The notes: a model not told the origin generated them from the sequence alone. A DNA stretch of 64,000 nucleotides from Sycon ciliatum (GCF_964019385.1 NC_088645.1:36573303-36637302), one strand, 5' to 3'; positions 35,985 to 47,400 are shown, numbered from the stretch's first letter. Made by a program: numbers and translations.

Positions 35985-36030
35985 AAGATCGCCGTTTTGG
36001 CAGCATGTGTAGCTTCCAATCTGGTCAGGC
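35985..36030 (-). pseudogene. Relic of EGF exon (NYTCC type)
   Basis: The minus strand encodes QIGSYTCCQNG, matching the middle of the exons at 36384-36523 and 59353-59484, but flanking parts are lost and no splice sites remain. Confidence 0.5.
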
Positions 36031-36105
36031 CGGTCAGGCGGTGGCCGGATCAACTTTTTGGTGACCGACGTGTACACTGATGGGGAGGTCATGTGTACAC
36101 CACAG

Positions 36106-36270
36106 TATACCCTCCATATCATACACAAACTGTATGAAAAGCTATGTGTATACCCTCCATATCATACACAAACTGTATGAAAAGCTATGTGTATACCCTC
36201 CATATCATACACAAACTGTATGAAAAGCTATGTGTATACCCTCCATATCATACACAAACTGTATGAAAAG
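36106..36270. repeat. 43-bp tandem repeat, nearly four units
   Basis: Units start TATACCCTCCATATC at 36106, 36149, 36192 and 36235 and are almost identical, so this is a recent expansion. Confidence 0.93.
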
Positions 36271-36383
36271 GCTAGGCTATGGCGGGACCAATCAAAGACT
36301 GCTTCGGCATGTACAGGTTAAACCTGTACATTCTTCGATCCCAGGCCTGGAATTAAAGCTGCATGAAGATCCACATTACTAAC

Positions 36384-36523
36384 CTGTACATTCTTCAATC
36401 CCGGCACTGTTCAGCATTGTCCTATTGGCGATATACCCGAGTTGGCAGCATGTATAGTTTCCAATCTCATTAATGCACCTTTTATAGTCACAGGGTGGTG
36501 AGGCAGAAGACACTCGTTGATAT
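36384..36523 (-). pseudogene. Host gene A exon with 1-bp deletion: EGF-like (i)
   Basis: The acceptor (TGTGGCAG) and donor (G|GTTAGT) are intact and the exon is 140 bp. The paralogous exon at 59353-59484 reads LLPSPPCDYKRC across a CCC codon that here is CC, shifting the frame after INECLL. The remainder in the other frame still reads CDYKRCINEIGNYTCCQLGY. Inclusion would break the protein. Possible outcomes are exon skipping (phase 1-1 makes skipping harmless), pseudogenisation, or an assembly error. Confidence 0.75.
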
Positions 36524-37179
36524 CTGCCACAAAAAAACACACATACATGCACGTACACACGCAAACGAAAATGTGGGAAGGAGCCAACTACCAGCCTGAT
36601 AAGCTCTAGCCTGATCCACTGCCTTGCAGTTGGAATGGGCGCTGCCTCTCTTGTGAACTGCACAGGCCTCATCCTAACACAGGCCATCTAACTCCACCAT
36701 GGTCAACATACTGATAAATTTAACCCCGCTGATGCATTCTTTTCTTCCGATTATCATATTCTTTCCTTCTTTCTTTTTTTTCTTCTCTTGCCATGGCTGG
36801 CTTACACACCCTCCTTTGTATTGGCTTCTGCCATTGGACGGTGAAATAAAACAAAAATAAATAAATAAATCTACTGTGTACAGTCTAGGGGACGGAGGCA
36901 AAAATAAATATTTAATAACACAAGACTTTCCTCTTCTTCAGACTTTTCCTTTTTCCATGAAAATAATACCATTCTGCAGGACCTTGCTAGCTACAAAAAG
37001 GCCCAAATACGTTTTATTCTTTGCATTTGTCCACATATTCGCCGGAACACCAGTCACAGCCGCATAGAATTTCGTTTGTTTTATTTAGTTCACTGCAGGC
37101 ACGCTCGGGCAATACCTGTCTTCTCACCCGGCGTATTGGCACAGAACTGTCTTACATGTAAAAACAATAATGAGAAGAT

Positions 37180-37230
37180 GAAAGAAAGTGTTGTACAACA
37201 TGTGTAGTTATCGAATGCGTCTGCATGTCT
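37180..37230 (-). pseudogene. Second relic of the NYTCC EGF exon
   Basis: The minus strand encodes DAFDNYTCCTTL, matching the NYTCC core; nothing else of the exon is preserved. Confidence 0.4.
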
Positions 37231-37399
37231 TGGCTCTTTCCTGTGGGTATGTCTTACTGGTATTTGGGCATAAAAGTCTGTTACTAAGTAGCACATACAA
37301 TGTACATACTTGGTCCGCGTCAGCAATATTGTCACTATCTTTCGACTATTTGACCTTGACTTTGGACATCAACAGGTGCACTTGAGGTGATAAAACTTG

Positions 37400-38380
37400 G
37401 TACGATGGAAGGTAAGGTATAGAATGAAAACTAGCCACGAGGAATTTATTGTCCAAGGAAGGGTTTATAATTTTTCTGGTCCTACTCATCGCTGTTCTCG
37501 GCACTGGTGACAAACAATTTTGCTCGGGATCAACTCTCTCGCTGTCGCAAGCTCATCCTTCTTCCTCTCCGCTGCCTGGCTATTTTCTAAAGGGAAATCG
37601 ATCGTGACCGTTACCTTCTCTATAGGATTTAGCCGTGTGGGCAGCACAACTGCCTGTGTGGTTCAAATCAGTAAGATTTGATTCTGAAAGATGACGATGC
37701 GTACAGTACGCATACTTGCAAATCTCCACGATGCACTGGATACTCGTTGAGCTGGAGGTGAGGGAACTGCGATCTCAGCTCGACAAACGATCCCTGAGGT
37801 GAGCGATCTCAGCAAAATGGAACTGATTCCGAGAACCCGATAACTTTCTTGTAGGTCGCGCTGCTCTAGCCTGCACAGTGTGACAAGATATTCTATTTTG
37901 ATGCGGCGCTGTATTAATCAGAATCACCCACCCGTCGCTCTCGAAATGCACTCGAAATATAGCCAGACCTTTCAGGTACAGGTGAAATCCTGATAATTCG
38001 AATGTGGCTTAATTAGAACATCCTGCTTAATTAGAAGTTAATTAGAAGTTTCTTCCGGGACCGATTTCTGTCAATATGATTTCCACATAACAATTTCTGA
38101 TAATTAAAACCTCGAACTGGGTATGTCTGGTTAAGGTGGCTCATACCCAAATTGGAAAATAAAAACGGCCCGATCGATGTTGTTCATAATTGCACAGCAC
38201 TTTAATACTACCAGAATATTGTCGGTCTTAAAAAATGGGAACGATTGAAACAATCATGTGTTCATAGTTAAAACCCGATTTAAAATATCTGCTATTTTAG
38301 AGCTTTTTGCACAAAAACACATCCCAGGATTTGCCTCTACTGTTGTATTGTTCTGACTTAATGTTGTAATTTTCTTTTCA
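37400..38380. other. AT-rich intronic stretch
   Basis: No gene or clear element is seen. Short ORFs have no family features. Confidence 0.5.
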
Positions 38381-38382
38381 GG

Positions 38383-38611
38383 TACTGTATAGCAGGACAT
38401 TTTCGGAACAGAATTTATTTTCGTACGATTTCGTACACTGCCTCTTTTGTACTCTTTTGTGCCTGTGAAGTTATGTACACTATACATGCGTACCGCATGA
38501 GAACACGTGCATTTAGCATGCAGCACTGTACGAAAATATAATCCGTACGAAAGGTCGAAACTCGGCTTTGTCCGAAAATATTTCCGTCCGAAAATTTCCT
38601 GCTATACAGTA
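38383..38611. mobile_element. MITE with CTGTATAGCAGGA ends, copy 1
   Basis: Inverted ends TACTGTATAGCAGGACATT and CCTGCTATACAGTA with TA on each side fit a Tc1/mariner-type target. 229 bp, no ORF. Confidence 0.85.
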
Positions 38612-39115
38612 TCTGAGTGGTTGTTGTTGTTGACTTTTATTTTACTTCACCAATTGCACAGGCATGATTGTGTTCTTACCGGCCTATAGGTCCGGTTCTC
38701 ACAGAAAGATGAAGGAAATTATATGAAGAGTCGGCGTGGAGAAAGCAATTTTATTAGTGCAATTAGGAGTATAATAGATGCAGACATGGCCAGACAACAA
38801 CGAGTTCATGGAATTTTTAAGGATTTTTATGTTATTCAAAATCGATTTTCGTGTTCCGCCCATCAGTGAATAGTATCGGAAATTATATGAGGAAATGTAT
38901 AGAGATGAGGACATGCAAGCGGTATGATTATGATTAGTGGTGATTTCTACAGTCAAGCCAAGCCAGACAGGGTGGCTGGGCTTTCTTTTCAGGGTTCTTG
39001 GCTGCCCATACTAACAATATCATTCGGTTTGGAACGCGGATATTGGTACTCCGCGGACTGCTTCCGGAAATTGGCCCATTAGATTTTCTTCATTTCTTCA
39101 AGAAACTCAGCCAGC

Positions 39116-39347
39116 TACTGTATAGCAGGAAATTTTCGGACTGAATTTATTTTCGTTCGATTTCGCACACAGCCTCTTTTGTACTAAAATTAATTCCGTT
39201 CTAAAATCTGTCCCTGTGAAGTTATGTACACTATACATGCGAACATGTGCATTTTGCAGCACTGTACGAAAATAAAATCCGTACGAAAGGTCGAAAATCG
39301 GCTTTGTCCGAAAATATTTCCGTCCGAATATTTCCTGCTAAACAGTA
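39116..39347. mobile_element. MITE with CTGTATAGCAGGA ends, copy 2
   Basis: Same family as 38383-38611, same orientation, about 500 bp away. Internal strings such as GTTATGTACACTATACATGC are shared. Confidence 0.85.
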
Positions 39348-39349
39348 TA

Positions 39350-40428
39350 TGGTTCATATGCTAAACATTATATTTTTGTAATTGAATCAATGTGAAATAC
39401 CTAGGAGCACAGTTTACTGAATCCAATTTTGACTGACGTGTGCAATCGACCAAAACATTATAGTCAATCATAATGGCACGATAGATTTCATTCAAATTTT
39501 ATATATTGTTGCTATACTTAGATAGTGAGGGGAAGAGTCTGCAAAGTTCTAGCCCCCTGAAGCTACCGGAAGCATACTTTGTCAAGTGCTATCAATTTGG
39601 GGGTAAATTTACACATCACCGCCATCAAGTACATTGAATCTGCAAAATGGATTTGCTTTGATTGATGAAAAAGTGCTTGCCATGTTTCATGTTTCTGTAG
39701 CCACCTGAACATACCTTTTGAGTCGATTATAGAAGCTATTCTTTGTCAAACCACTGCCGAGAAAGAAGAAATTTTTTTTTACCCGGGAGTTTCGAACCCG
39801 CGAGGGGCAAAAAGTAATAATATTCCATAATAATTCTACTCCAAACCTGCACGGAAGGATGCTCAAAGGACTAGTTTTCGATTTAGGTACGAGCCACCTT
39901 AATTAGAAGTCCTGCGGTATCCACCTACATAGACAAAGTGTGGGATTTGTGCTGATAACTCGAAGTTAGCAAACCATAATTCACTTTATTTTCTGCAAAT
40001 CGGTTTGGTTTGCATGCGCAGGCAGAAGTGAGCATTGGCGACATAAAAACAAAGCTGAAAGATAAGGGACAATATTGCTGACGCGAACCAAGTACTTACT
40101 TTCGAATTTAGTGGCCACACACATACTAACTTTCGGGCACGAACTAAGTTTTGGACCAGACTTTTGTAACATGGAGAAGTCATTTGTGTGTCGATGTACA
40201 TGCTATGCGCTGCATGTGCAAACCATACCGGTACATCTTTGTGGGTTGAATGCTGATGGGGCTGATGTTGTCTTCGAGAGACAGAGTCAAAAGGGTGAAA
40301 AGAGTATTTAATTAGGGAAGGTGCTTATTTACGGACTTTTACGGCAGTCTCAAAAATCTAGGAATGGAATTTGTGGCAGTTGTTGCGTCTGGTCGATTAG
40401 GAACAAACGTTAGAGAAAACTACTCTAC
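39350..40428. other. Intronic stretch with tRNA-like box and MITE fragment
   Basis: A B-box-like sequence (minus GGGTTCGAAACTCCC) is at about 39785. At 40078-40345 a repeat shares CTAACTTTCGGGCACGAACTA with 8570-8620 and ends TTTACGGACTTTTACGGCA, related to the TACCGTAAA-ended elements. Confidence 0.5.
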
Positions 40429-40551
40429 CTGTACAGGTTTTTCCATCGCCAGTGAATCCAGAATAACAAGAGCAATTGTATGAGCCAATTGTGTTCTGAC
40501 ATGTACTGTTGGCATGGCAAACATGGCTTCCAGTGGCACATTCATCAATAT
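40429..40551 (-). CDS. Host gene A exon: calcium-binding EGF domain (j)
   Basis: This 123-bp exon has acceptor TTCTCTTACAG and donor G|GTAGAG, phase 1 at both ends. It encodes (D)IDEC, CHANSTCQNTIGSYNCSCYS and GFTGDGKTC: a textbook Ca-binding EGF module with the NTIGSY hydroxylation-type site. It is the first domain exon after the signal-peptide exon, and the G left by that exon completes its first GAT codon. Confidence 0.93.
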
Positions 40552-41431
40552 CTGTAAGAGAACGGAAGAAAAAGAGGCAGAAAGAAGACAGGTAAATCAA
40601 GTCAGGGCTGCCACTTGCTCCAACCTAGATCAGACAAAAATGTGACTTTTCCGGGAGTTTGCTTGAAATCTCAGTGGTCACGGGAGTATTTTTGATTTCC
40701 CAGGATTTTTTGGGGGGGGGGCTGACCTGTATGTATTCGTGAAGACTCCACTCTAGCCACTTCATGTTTCAGATAATTGCACACCGTTGCCCAAAATTGC
40801 TCTCTCGATTACAAATTCCAAATTAAAATGTAGATTCTGTTCAAATTTTTGGGCTGAGCCCATCCTCAGCCAAAAACAATGCAGCTGAGAGATCGTTTTC
40901 GGGTAGTGGCGTGAAATGGTGTGAAACCCTAGTTTTGCGTTGAGTGTTTTGGCGGAGCAATTAGGTTTTATTTTTCTCTATGCTTTTTGTTATGCTCATT
41001 TAGTGCAGAAATTCAAGGTCCCCCAAGCCGCTTGTGTTCTGTTGTATAAGGCTGCCCTGTTTGAGCAAAGCAAGCAGATCTCTTTTGTATTGGTTTTGAA
41101 CAGAGTTGACGAGTCAGAGGACCTAAGTTAAAAAACAAAGCAAATCGATTTTTTTTCGTATAAAAGTTCCCCAATATTCTACTATGTGAACTGGTCAAGT
41201 ATCAATACTTCTCAAATGTAGAATACAGCTGCAAAATATTTGGTTTAGTGTTCTCTTGGGTCTAGCCAGATACCAGAAATAATGAACTGAATGCATTTAG
41301 ATTCAGTTTTGACCGATCAGTAATTGCAAATCGAATGGACGCTGCGGATTTGGAATCGATCAAAAAGCCACGAACTGCATGCATATGACAGGTGATGGTC
41401 TAAAAGGAAAATAGATAATGAATTTGCTTAC

Positions 41432-41507
41432 CTGTCACTGTCAGTGATTGCCCCATGCATAGAGGAGTGATAACACAGAAGGCGATCCATGCCAGGACCA
41501 ACCGCAT
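41432..41507 (-). CDS. Host gene A first coding exon: signal peptide (k)
   Basis: An ATG at 41507 opens MRLVLAWIAFCVITPLCMGQ, a basic residue followed by a hydrophobic core and a small-residue cleavage region (after Met-Gly), then SLTVT and donor G|GTAAGC. This phase-1 donor is compatible with all following exons. The gap and microsatellite lie just upstream in gene direction, so promoter and 5' UTR are not visible. It supports a secreted or membrane-anchored product for gene A. Confidence 0.75.
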
Positions 41508-41601
41508 GGCCTGGATGCATAACACAAGACGAGCTTGGATTAACAGACTGGAAAACAGTTTTTTTTTTATATTTTTGGATTCCCCAAAGGCCGAGGCCTA
41601 A

Positions 41602-41801
41602 NNNNNNNNNNNNNNNNNNNNNNNNNNNNNNNNNNNNNNNNNNNNNNNNNNNNNNNNNNNNNNNNNNNNNNNNNNNNNNNNNNNNNNNNNNNNNNNNNNN
41701 NNNNNNNNNNNNNNNNNNNNNNNNNNNNNNNNNNNNNNNNNNNNNNNNNNNNNNNNNNNNNNNNNNNNNNNNNNNNNNNNNNNNNNNNNNNNNNNNNNNN
41801 N
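41602..41801. other. Assembly gap (200 N)
   Basis: Exactly 200 unknown bases, with GA-rich repeat on the right edge (GAGATGAAGAGAGATAGAG). By comparison with 26113-26755 the missing sequence is probably a long GA microsatellite; its true length is unknown. Confidence 0.97.
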
Positions 41802-41853
41802 GAGATGAAGAGAGATAGAGAGCGAGATGGAAAGAGAGATAGATGGGTAGATA

Positions 41854-42360
41854 TACTGTAAAATTTAATCATGAATATGTAAGGAACAAGTAAATCTAAC
41901 GAGTTAACGAGCAAAGATTTGTCGTTATTTTAAAATTCGTTAGCAAAAGTCGTTTCATTTGGGCTTCGCATGATTGAAATCGATCATTTCACATTATGGC
42001 ATGCAGCGCGTGTTCAACGGATCGTAACTCGGTCAGTTCTCAACGGAATTCAACAATCGAAAGATCTAGATGATAGCAGAGACGCTCAGTAGTCGGATCG
42101 AACAACTCCGAAGTCTCTCAAATGAATTTTGGCGAAGCGGCAGGATATCGAATAATTCGAATTTTTTACGCTCTTACGCTGGATAAAATTCATTTTTTTT
42201 ATTCTCCTGACATCGAGGTATACTATTCCTGTGATGGACAACAATGAATGTCCTTGACGAGCATCTGTCTGAGAAAATCGTTAACTTTTCAAACCGTTTC
42301 CCTTCGAAAATCAGAAAATCTTTAACTTTGCAGGTCGTTAAAATAATATGATTTACTGTA
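41854..42360. mobile_element. MITE with TACTGTAAA ends, duplicated copy
   Basis: It matches 26756-27263 at high identity including the GATA flanks. Part of copy 2 of the duplicated segment. Confidence 0.8.
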
Positions 42361-42396
42361 GATAGATAGACAGAGAGAGCAGGGCGTACGCAGATG

Positions 42397-42490
42397 CGCT
42401 AACGTATGGGGATACAGTACGGGGATATGCTATACTCTAAACACTAAACGCTATACGCTTTGAAGTCACCAGCGTGCCAACGCTACACCT
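42397..42490. repeat. Unoccupied copy of the gypsy target
   Basis: GCTAACGTATGGGGATACAG continues uninterrupted here with the single GTATG at 42403-42407. The same sequence is split at GTATG by the gypsy element at 44018-49084. Confidence 0.85.
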
Positions 42491-43121
42491 CCCCTCTCAA
42501 ATACAATCACGTCCTCGTGATTCGAATACTACATGTAGGTGATAGCTGACATCAACAACTGGCTGCTATTTAGAAAAAAACTGGCGGCATGCATGGTCGC
42601 GTCGGAATAAACTCGACGAGAAGAGATAGGCAGAATGGATGACTTGCATAATATAATACAGGTATGGAGTCTTGAACATTATAGTAGATCGCGAATTGCT
42701 GGGAGAGCGTCAACCGGAGTATGGCAAATAATATCGGAAATGATAACGTTTGGAATAGACAGAAGAATGAACTGATAAACAAATCATAAAGTAGAAGCAC
42801 ACCAGGTTCACACGATCTCACGGGGTCAAAAGGGGAAAGAACTGTCCTCCAAATAGGACCTGAAAAACCACAGCACTCTTGCTGCACAACGCTGGCACAA
42901 CCCGCCAGGAACATCGCAGTTCAAAAACCGAACTGAATACACTATAACTATAAGGGGTGTTGTCACACACATTGTCCCACGTTAGCTGGGTAAACCGTGG
43001 CTCACCATGATCAGACGCCTACCAAACTAAACTAGATTCACACACTCGCATAAAGGAAAACTGAAGAGAACAGGGAGACTGAAGGAAGACAGGAAAGAAA
43101 ATGCCATACCTGGAATCAGCG
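42491..43121. other. Stretch downstream of the secreted-protein ORF
   Basis: No gene is recognised. On the minus strand a donor-like CAG|GTATGG lies at about 43110, shortly after the stop of the secreted-protein frame. Confidence 0.4.
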
Positions 43122-43647
43122 TTAGTAACCACGGCGGCGGCTGGAGCTACGGTGGTCGGCAAGCCAGGTTTTATCTTCATCTTGGTTGAGCCGGTCACTC
43201 AGAGCGGCTAGCTCTGCGTCAGACAAATGACCTCTCTCCTCATCTTGAATCGTGGTCTTCACATTGTCGATAGCATCGCTTTGCGCGACGTAAAGAGTGA
43301 TGGTCTAGCCAGGAAGAGTGTTGATGAAAATCTGAATCCCACCGCGGAGGCGAAGTACCAAATGAAGAGTGGACTCCTGCTTCCGACTGCCTGCCGGCGA
43401 AAATCAAACGCTGCTGGTCTTGGGGAATACCCTCCTTGTCTTGGGCAGCAGCCTGCCTGTTGTCGTCCTCACCAACTTCGCCATCACCACCGGTAGTATA
43501 CATGTAGGTAGCGGGTCGCTTGGAATCGCCATCGAAGTCTCCAGTGTGTGCCGTGCGGAGAGAAGGGTGATCCACGCTAGCACCCTGACTGTGCTGCAGG
43601 CTAATAAGCAGGGCCAGGCCCAGGAAGGCAAGAAACATGATTCTCAT
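43122..43647 (-). pseudogene. Small secreted protein with embedded ubiquitin unit
   Basis: The ATG at 43647 starts MRIMFLAFLGLALLISLQHS, a strong signal peptide, followed by an acidic, Gly/Asp/Thr-rich region ending RQAAAQD. There the sequence changes into ubiquitin: [17 protein letters not shown] (ubiquitin residues 33-49 with Q for P and R for K). After a deletion and frame change comes [14 protein letters not shown] (C-terminal tail). A new unit follows: [10 protein letters not shown], an in-frame TAG, then TITLYVAQSDAIDNVKTTIQD. Directly after the second IQD comes a non-ubiquitin acidic tail (LSDAELAALSDRLNQDEDKT...RRRGY) and TAA at 43122. Tail and front would be in one frame, about 109 codons, if the 199-bp ubiquitin stretch (43242-43440) were absent. 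As it stands the frame ends at about 43240. No intron signals bracket the ubiquitin part. The peptide itself is unrecognised. Confidence 0.65.
43242..43440 (-). pseudogene. Circularly permuted ubiquitin unit (polyubiquitin-derived)
   Basis: The stretch runs from just after IQD of one ubiquitin to IQD of the next, so it is one unit cut out of a head-to-tail array at equivalent points. It is 199 bp instead of 228, a net loss of 29 bp in the LEDGRTLSDYNI region, which shifts the frame; it also has a TAG after the second unit's residue 10. The borders share CAAGA(C/T) (43438-43443 and 43242-43247). Confidence 0.75.
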
Positions 43648-43739
43648 CTTGATTCGTCGCACGAAGCGGCAGCGGTTTGAGCCATGGGGGTCTGGGGTCG
43701 AATCACGTTGTTTTATTTAAAACTACACCACTGCCAGCA

Positions 43740-43830
43740 ATGTAACGGGCCGCAGTCTCTCGGGAGGCGTGGGTTCGAATCCCACCGCTGCCACCAATTT
43801 GTAGCGGGCCGCAGTCTCTCGGAGGCAAAA
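43740..43830 (+). repeat. tRNA-Leu 3'-half-like sequence with CCA
   Basis: 43751-43796 reads like the variable arm, T arm and acceptor 3' strand of a tRNA-Leu: TCTCTCGGGAGGC, GTGGGTTCGAATCCCAC, CGCTGCCA and then CCA. No matching 5' half exists. The minus strand would be a long tRNA-Leu-complementary primer-binding site directly after a sequence ending GCCCGCTACAAAT, so it may be a relic of another LTR element. The block GCGGGCCGCAGTCTCTCG is repeated at about 43805. Confidence 0.6.
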
Positions 43831-44017
43831 ATACAAGGGTCTCGGTGAACACACTGTAACTGGCAATTGAAATGTAACTATAACTGGCAGTGAAATTACT
43901 TGGCAACTAACTGACTGGCAACTAAATTAACTAACTGGCTATAAAAGAATCGTGAGCAGCAGCTTTGATACAAAGGCAGACTCCGTACGCTAATGTACGG
44001 GGATACGCTAACGTATG

Positions 44018-44222
44018 TGTGGTGTCAGATAGAGTTTATTCACAACTAGCAAGGAGGACAACAAACGAAGAACAACATTCCAAGCAGTGTGCCAACACAA
44101 AAGGGAAGTGTGTACGAACACCAAGGAAAGTGTGTACGAGCGCATATGGAAGCAGGAGCTCTAGGCGGGTGCATACGGGGTGCGGGAGTTGCACCATATA
44201 CGGAAGTATGCCATATACATCA
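44018..44222 (-). repeat. 3' LTR of the gypsy element
   Basis: 205 bp. AATAAA (minus strand, near 44040) lies close to its inner-to-outer end. One difference from the 5' LTR: CGAGCGC here against CGGGCGC. Confidence 0.95.
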
Positions 44223-44449
44223 TGCCCCTCCTAAGATAAAAACGTACAAGTGTTTATCTAATCAACAAAAAATAATGTGAAAATTGCATGTGCGTAGCAA
44301 ATGACATGTCGCGGAGCAGCAGCAACTTCCAACAGACTTGTAAAAGGGATAATTGCAAAAATTATATACATGAAGGTTTTCAACTGCGAAACAATGGGAA
44401 TGACAATTGAATAGGTACAATGGACATCAACAACTGAACAGAGCGAGTG

Positions 44450-47400
44450 TTAATTGTACGATTGTCCACGCGTTGAAATAATGTTAAAGGGGACATTCTG
44501 TCGCCGGGGACGTTGGCTTGTTCGAGGTGGTACCTGAACAGTTGACTGTGGCGACGACTGGGTCACAGGGACTGCTTGTGGTGCAGCGTCAGGTGCGGGA
44601 GACGATGCAGGCATGGCTGTTGAAGCTGGAGTAGGAGGACGGTACGGGCGGAGGTAGCGACGGTTGCGCCAATATACGCGTCCACTCGGTAGCTTGACGT
44701 AGTAGTCACGGTGGTCACCGATAGCCACGACAACGCCGCGGGAAGACCACCGTTTTGTCTTCGGGTGCTGAATGTCAACGTGCGTCCCGTTAGACAAGTG
44801 GGGAAGCTCTCGGTGAGGCTGACTGGGAGGCTGGTCTACTCGATCAACATCATCCATGTCAGATGCGGTGTCTTGCCAGTGGGAGTCGAACTGGCTCCAT
44901 TGGGCGAGAACGAAGGAGACGAGTGGGCGACCATACAGTAACTGGGCAGGACTCTTTCCCGAAGTGCCAGGAGTATTGCGCCACTCGAGAAGGCCACGCT
45001 GGAAAGCATCGGTGTCTAGATTACCGTCATTGGTAGTCTTTTCCACCAGGTACTTCATTGCCTTTACGGCTGCTTCCGCATGTCCGTTCGACTGTGGGTA
45101 GTGAGGGGACGACTTGATATGACGGATTCCCCAGCGCTCGCAAAATTCAGCAAATCTGTGAGACGCAAACTGAGGACCGCCGTCCGTTGAAATGACCTGT
45201 GGTACGCCTACATCTGGGAACCACCTGCGGAAATGACGAATGACGTCAGCTGACGTGGCTGAGTGACCAAGCTTGGCTATGCATGGCCATCCGGTTAAGC
45301 GGTCGACGAATACCAAATACTCGCAACCTTGGCAACTGAAAAGGTCAGCACTAACACTTTCGAATGGCAAAGTGGGCTTGCGGTCAGAAATGGGCGGTTC
45401 GGCAGACTGCGACGGTTGAAATTCACGGCATGCATCACAGCTGCGGACTAGCGTGTCTAACTCACTGTTCATTCCGGGCCAATACACTGTCTGACGGGCA
45501 CGTCGTTTGGCACGGGTCAGACCTTGGTGGGCTGCGTGAAGGTCGATCAGCGTTGACGCACGCAGAGAGGCTGGGACGACTATGCGTAGACCTTTCAGGA
45601 CTATGCCATTGTCGGTGGACAAATGTTCACGCACGTTCCAATACGCACGAAGAGGCTCGGGCAGCTGCTTTTGTGCTGAGGGAAATCCGTTCTGGATATA
45701 CCCAAGTAGCATCTGGTAGTCAGGATCAGATGCTGCTGCGGCACGGAGCTTAGCGAACTGGAGACTCTGGGGACCATCTTGGAGTAGACAGATACGGATA
45801 CTGCGGCAGGACAGTGCTGGATCTTCTCCAAGTTCATCATCACTAGTCGGGATTGATACAGGATGTCGTGAGAGGGCGTCTGCGAATACGTGCTCTGAAC
45901 CCTTACGCCACGATGCTTTCACTTGATATGGACGAAGTTTCATGATCAATCGGAGTAGACGAGAGTTCTCAATCTGGTCAAGGGTGTAGCTGTTGATAAT
46001 CGGAACAAGCGGACGATGGTCGGTGATTAGTGAGAACTGTGCACCAGATAGATACAAGCGGCACTTGTGCACTGCCCAGATGACTGCGAGGCACTCGAGC
46101 TCGATTACAGCGTACCTTGTTTCAGCGTCAGATAAGAAACGACTTCCACACTGGATGAGGTGCCATTGCTGGTCATCATGCTGTTGCCATAGGGCAAATC
46201 CGAGACCATTCTTCACAGATGCATCAGTCTCGAGACGGAGAGGCTTGCCAGGCTGGAAGAAAGCTAACACTGGTGACTCAGTCAGGATGGCTTTGACGGC
46301 TTCGAATGCTATGGTGTGCTGCTGATCCCAGGCGAACTCACTGCTGGTTTTCAGGAGTGGGCGAAGCGGCTCACTTAGTTCAGCAATGCGCGGTGTGAAG
46401 TCGCTGCATTGGTTGACCAAACCGAAGAACGAGCGGAGGTCAGTGCGGTTGCAGGGCACTTCGAACTGGCGAATGGCAGATGTCTTGCTACCATCAACGG
46501 CATAACCATCAGCATTGATGACGAATCCGCAGAACTGTACTTCACTAGCGCCGAATACAAACTTGTGTGGGCTGAGCGTAATGTGATGCTCACGGGCACG
46601 GTGAAGAACGTCACGAACGTGGGTGACGTGGTCTTGAAAATCGACGTCATGTACTAGGCCGTCATCAACGACTTTGACGAAGTTAGCGAGGCGGTCAAAT
46701 GCTGCGTCTGTGCGGCAGTTGAATTCGTCACCTGCTGAGGACAGACCTTGAGGGTTGCGGCAATAGCGATACCGACCCCAGGGCGTGATGAATGTCGTGA
46801 GCGGCTTCGAGTCGTCGGACAGGGGTATTTGCCAGTACCCATGACGAGCGTCGAGTGTGGTGAAGAAACGGGCTTTACCAATAGCTGTCACGGCGTCACG
46901 CGGAGTACGAGCTGGGTGTGTTGGTCGGCAGACTTGGTCGTTGAGTTTACGCAAATCAACGGTGAGGCGCTTCTCGTTAGAAGACTTCTTATCTGCGATG
47001 ACGATCGGGTGGCACCAGTCTGACGGTTCAGTGACTGGCTCAATAATTCCATTGATCACCATATCGTCCAGTTGAGATTTTATCTGGTCTCGGAATGCGA
47101 ATGGGATTGCGCGGGCACCATTAACACGAGTTGGTGGGGCGTCAGATTGAAGCTTTATCTCCATGGGAGGACCAGCCATGGGCTTCAATTGGGAGTCGTC
47201 GAATACATCAGCAAACTCTTGCATCAGCTGAGCCTTAACATCAGCAATGTCTGCACTACTGGGTTCGGACTTCACACGGGAGATCCGCGGCCAGGACTCA
47301 GGGAGAATGCCAAGAGCACGGAGAGATTGGCATGACAGCAGCGCCTCGTCGAGGTCTTCATACACATGAAGTACCGTGGTGTGCTGGGCTGAGCCAATGG

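Noticed and set aside
36106..36270. CRISPR array (four 43-bp repeats)
   Set aside because: Repeats are contiguous with no spacers; an ordinary tandem repeat.
43703..43906. Protein containing GSGGIRTHAS
   Set aside because: This is the well-known spurious antisense translation of a tRNA-Leu-like sequence.
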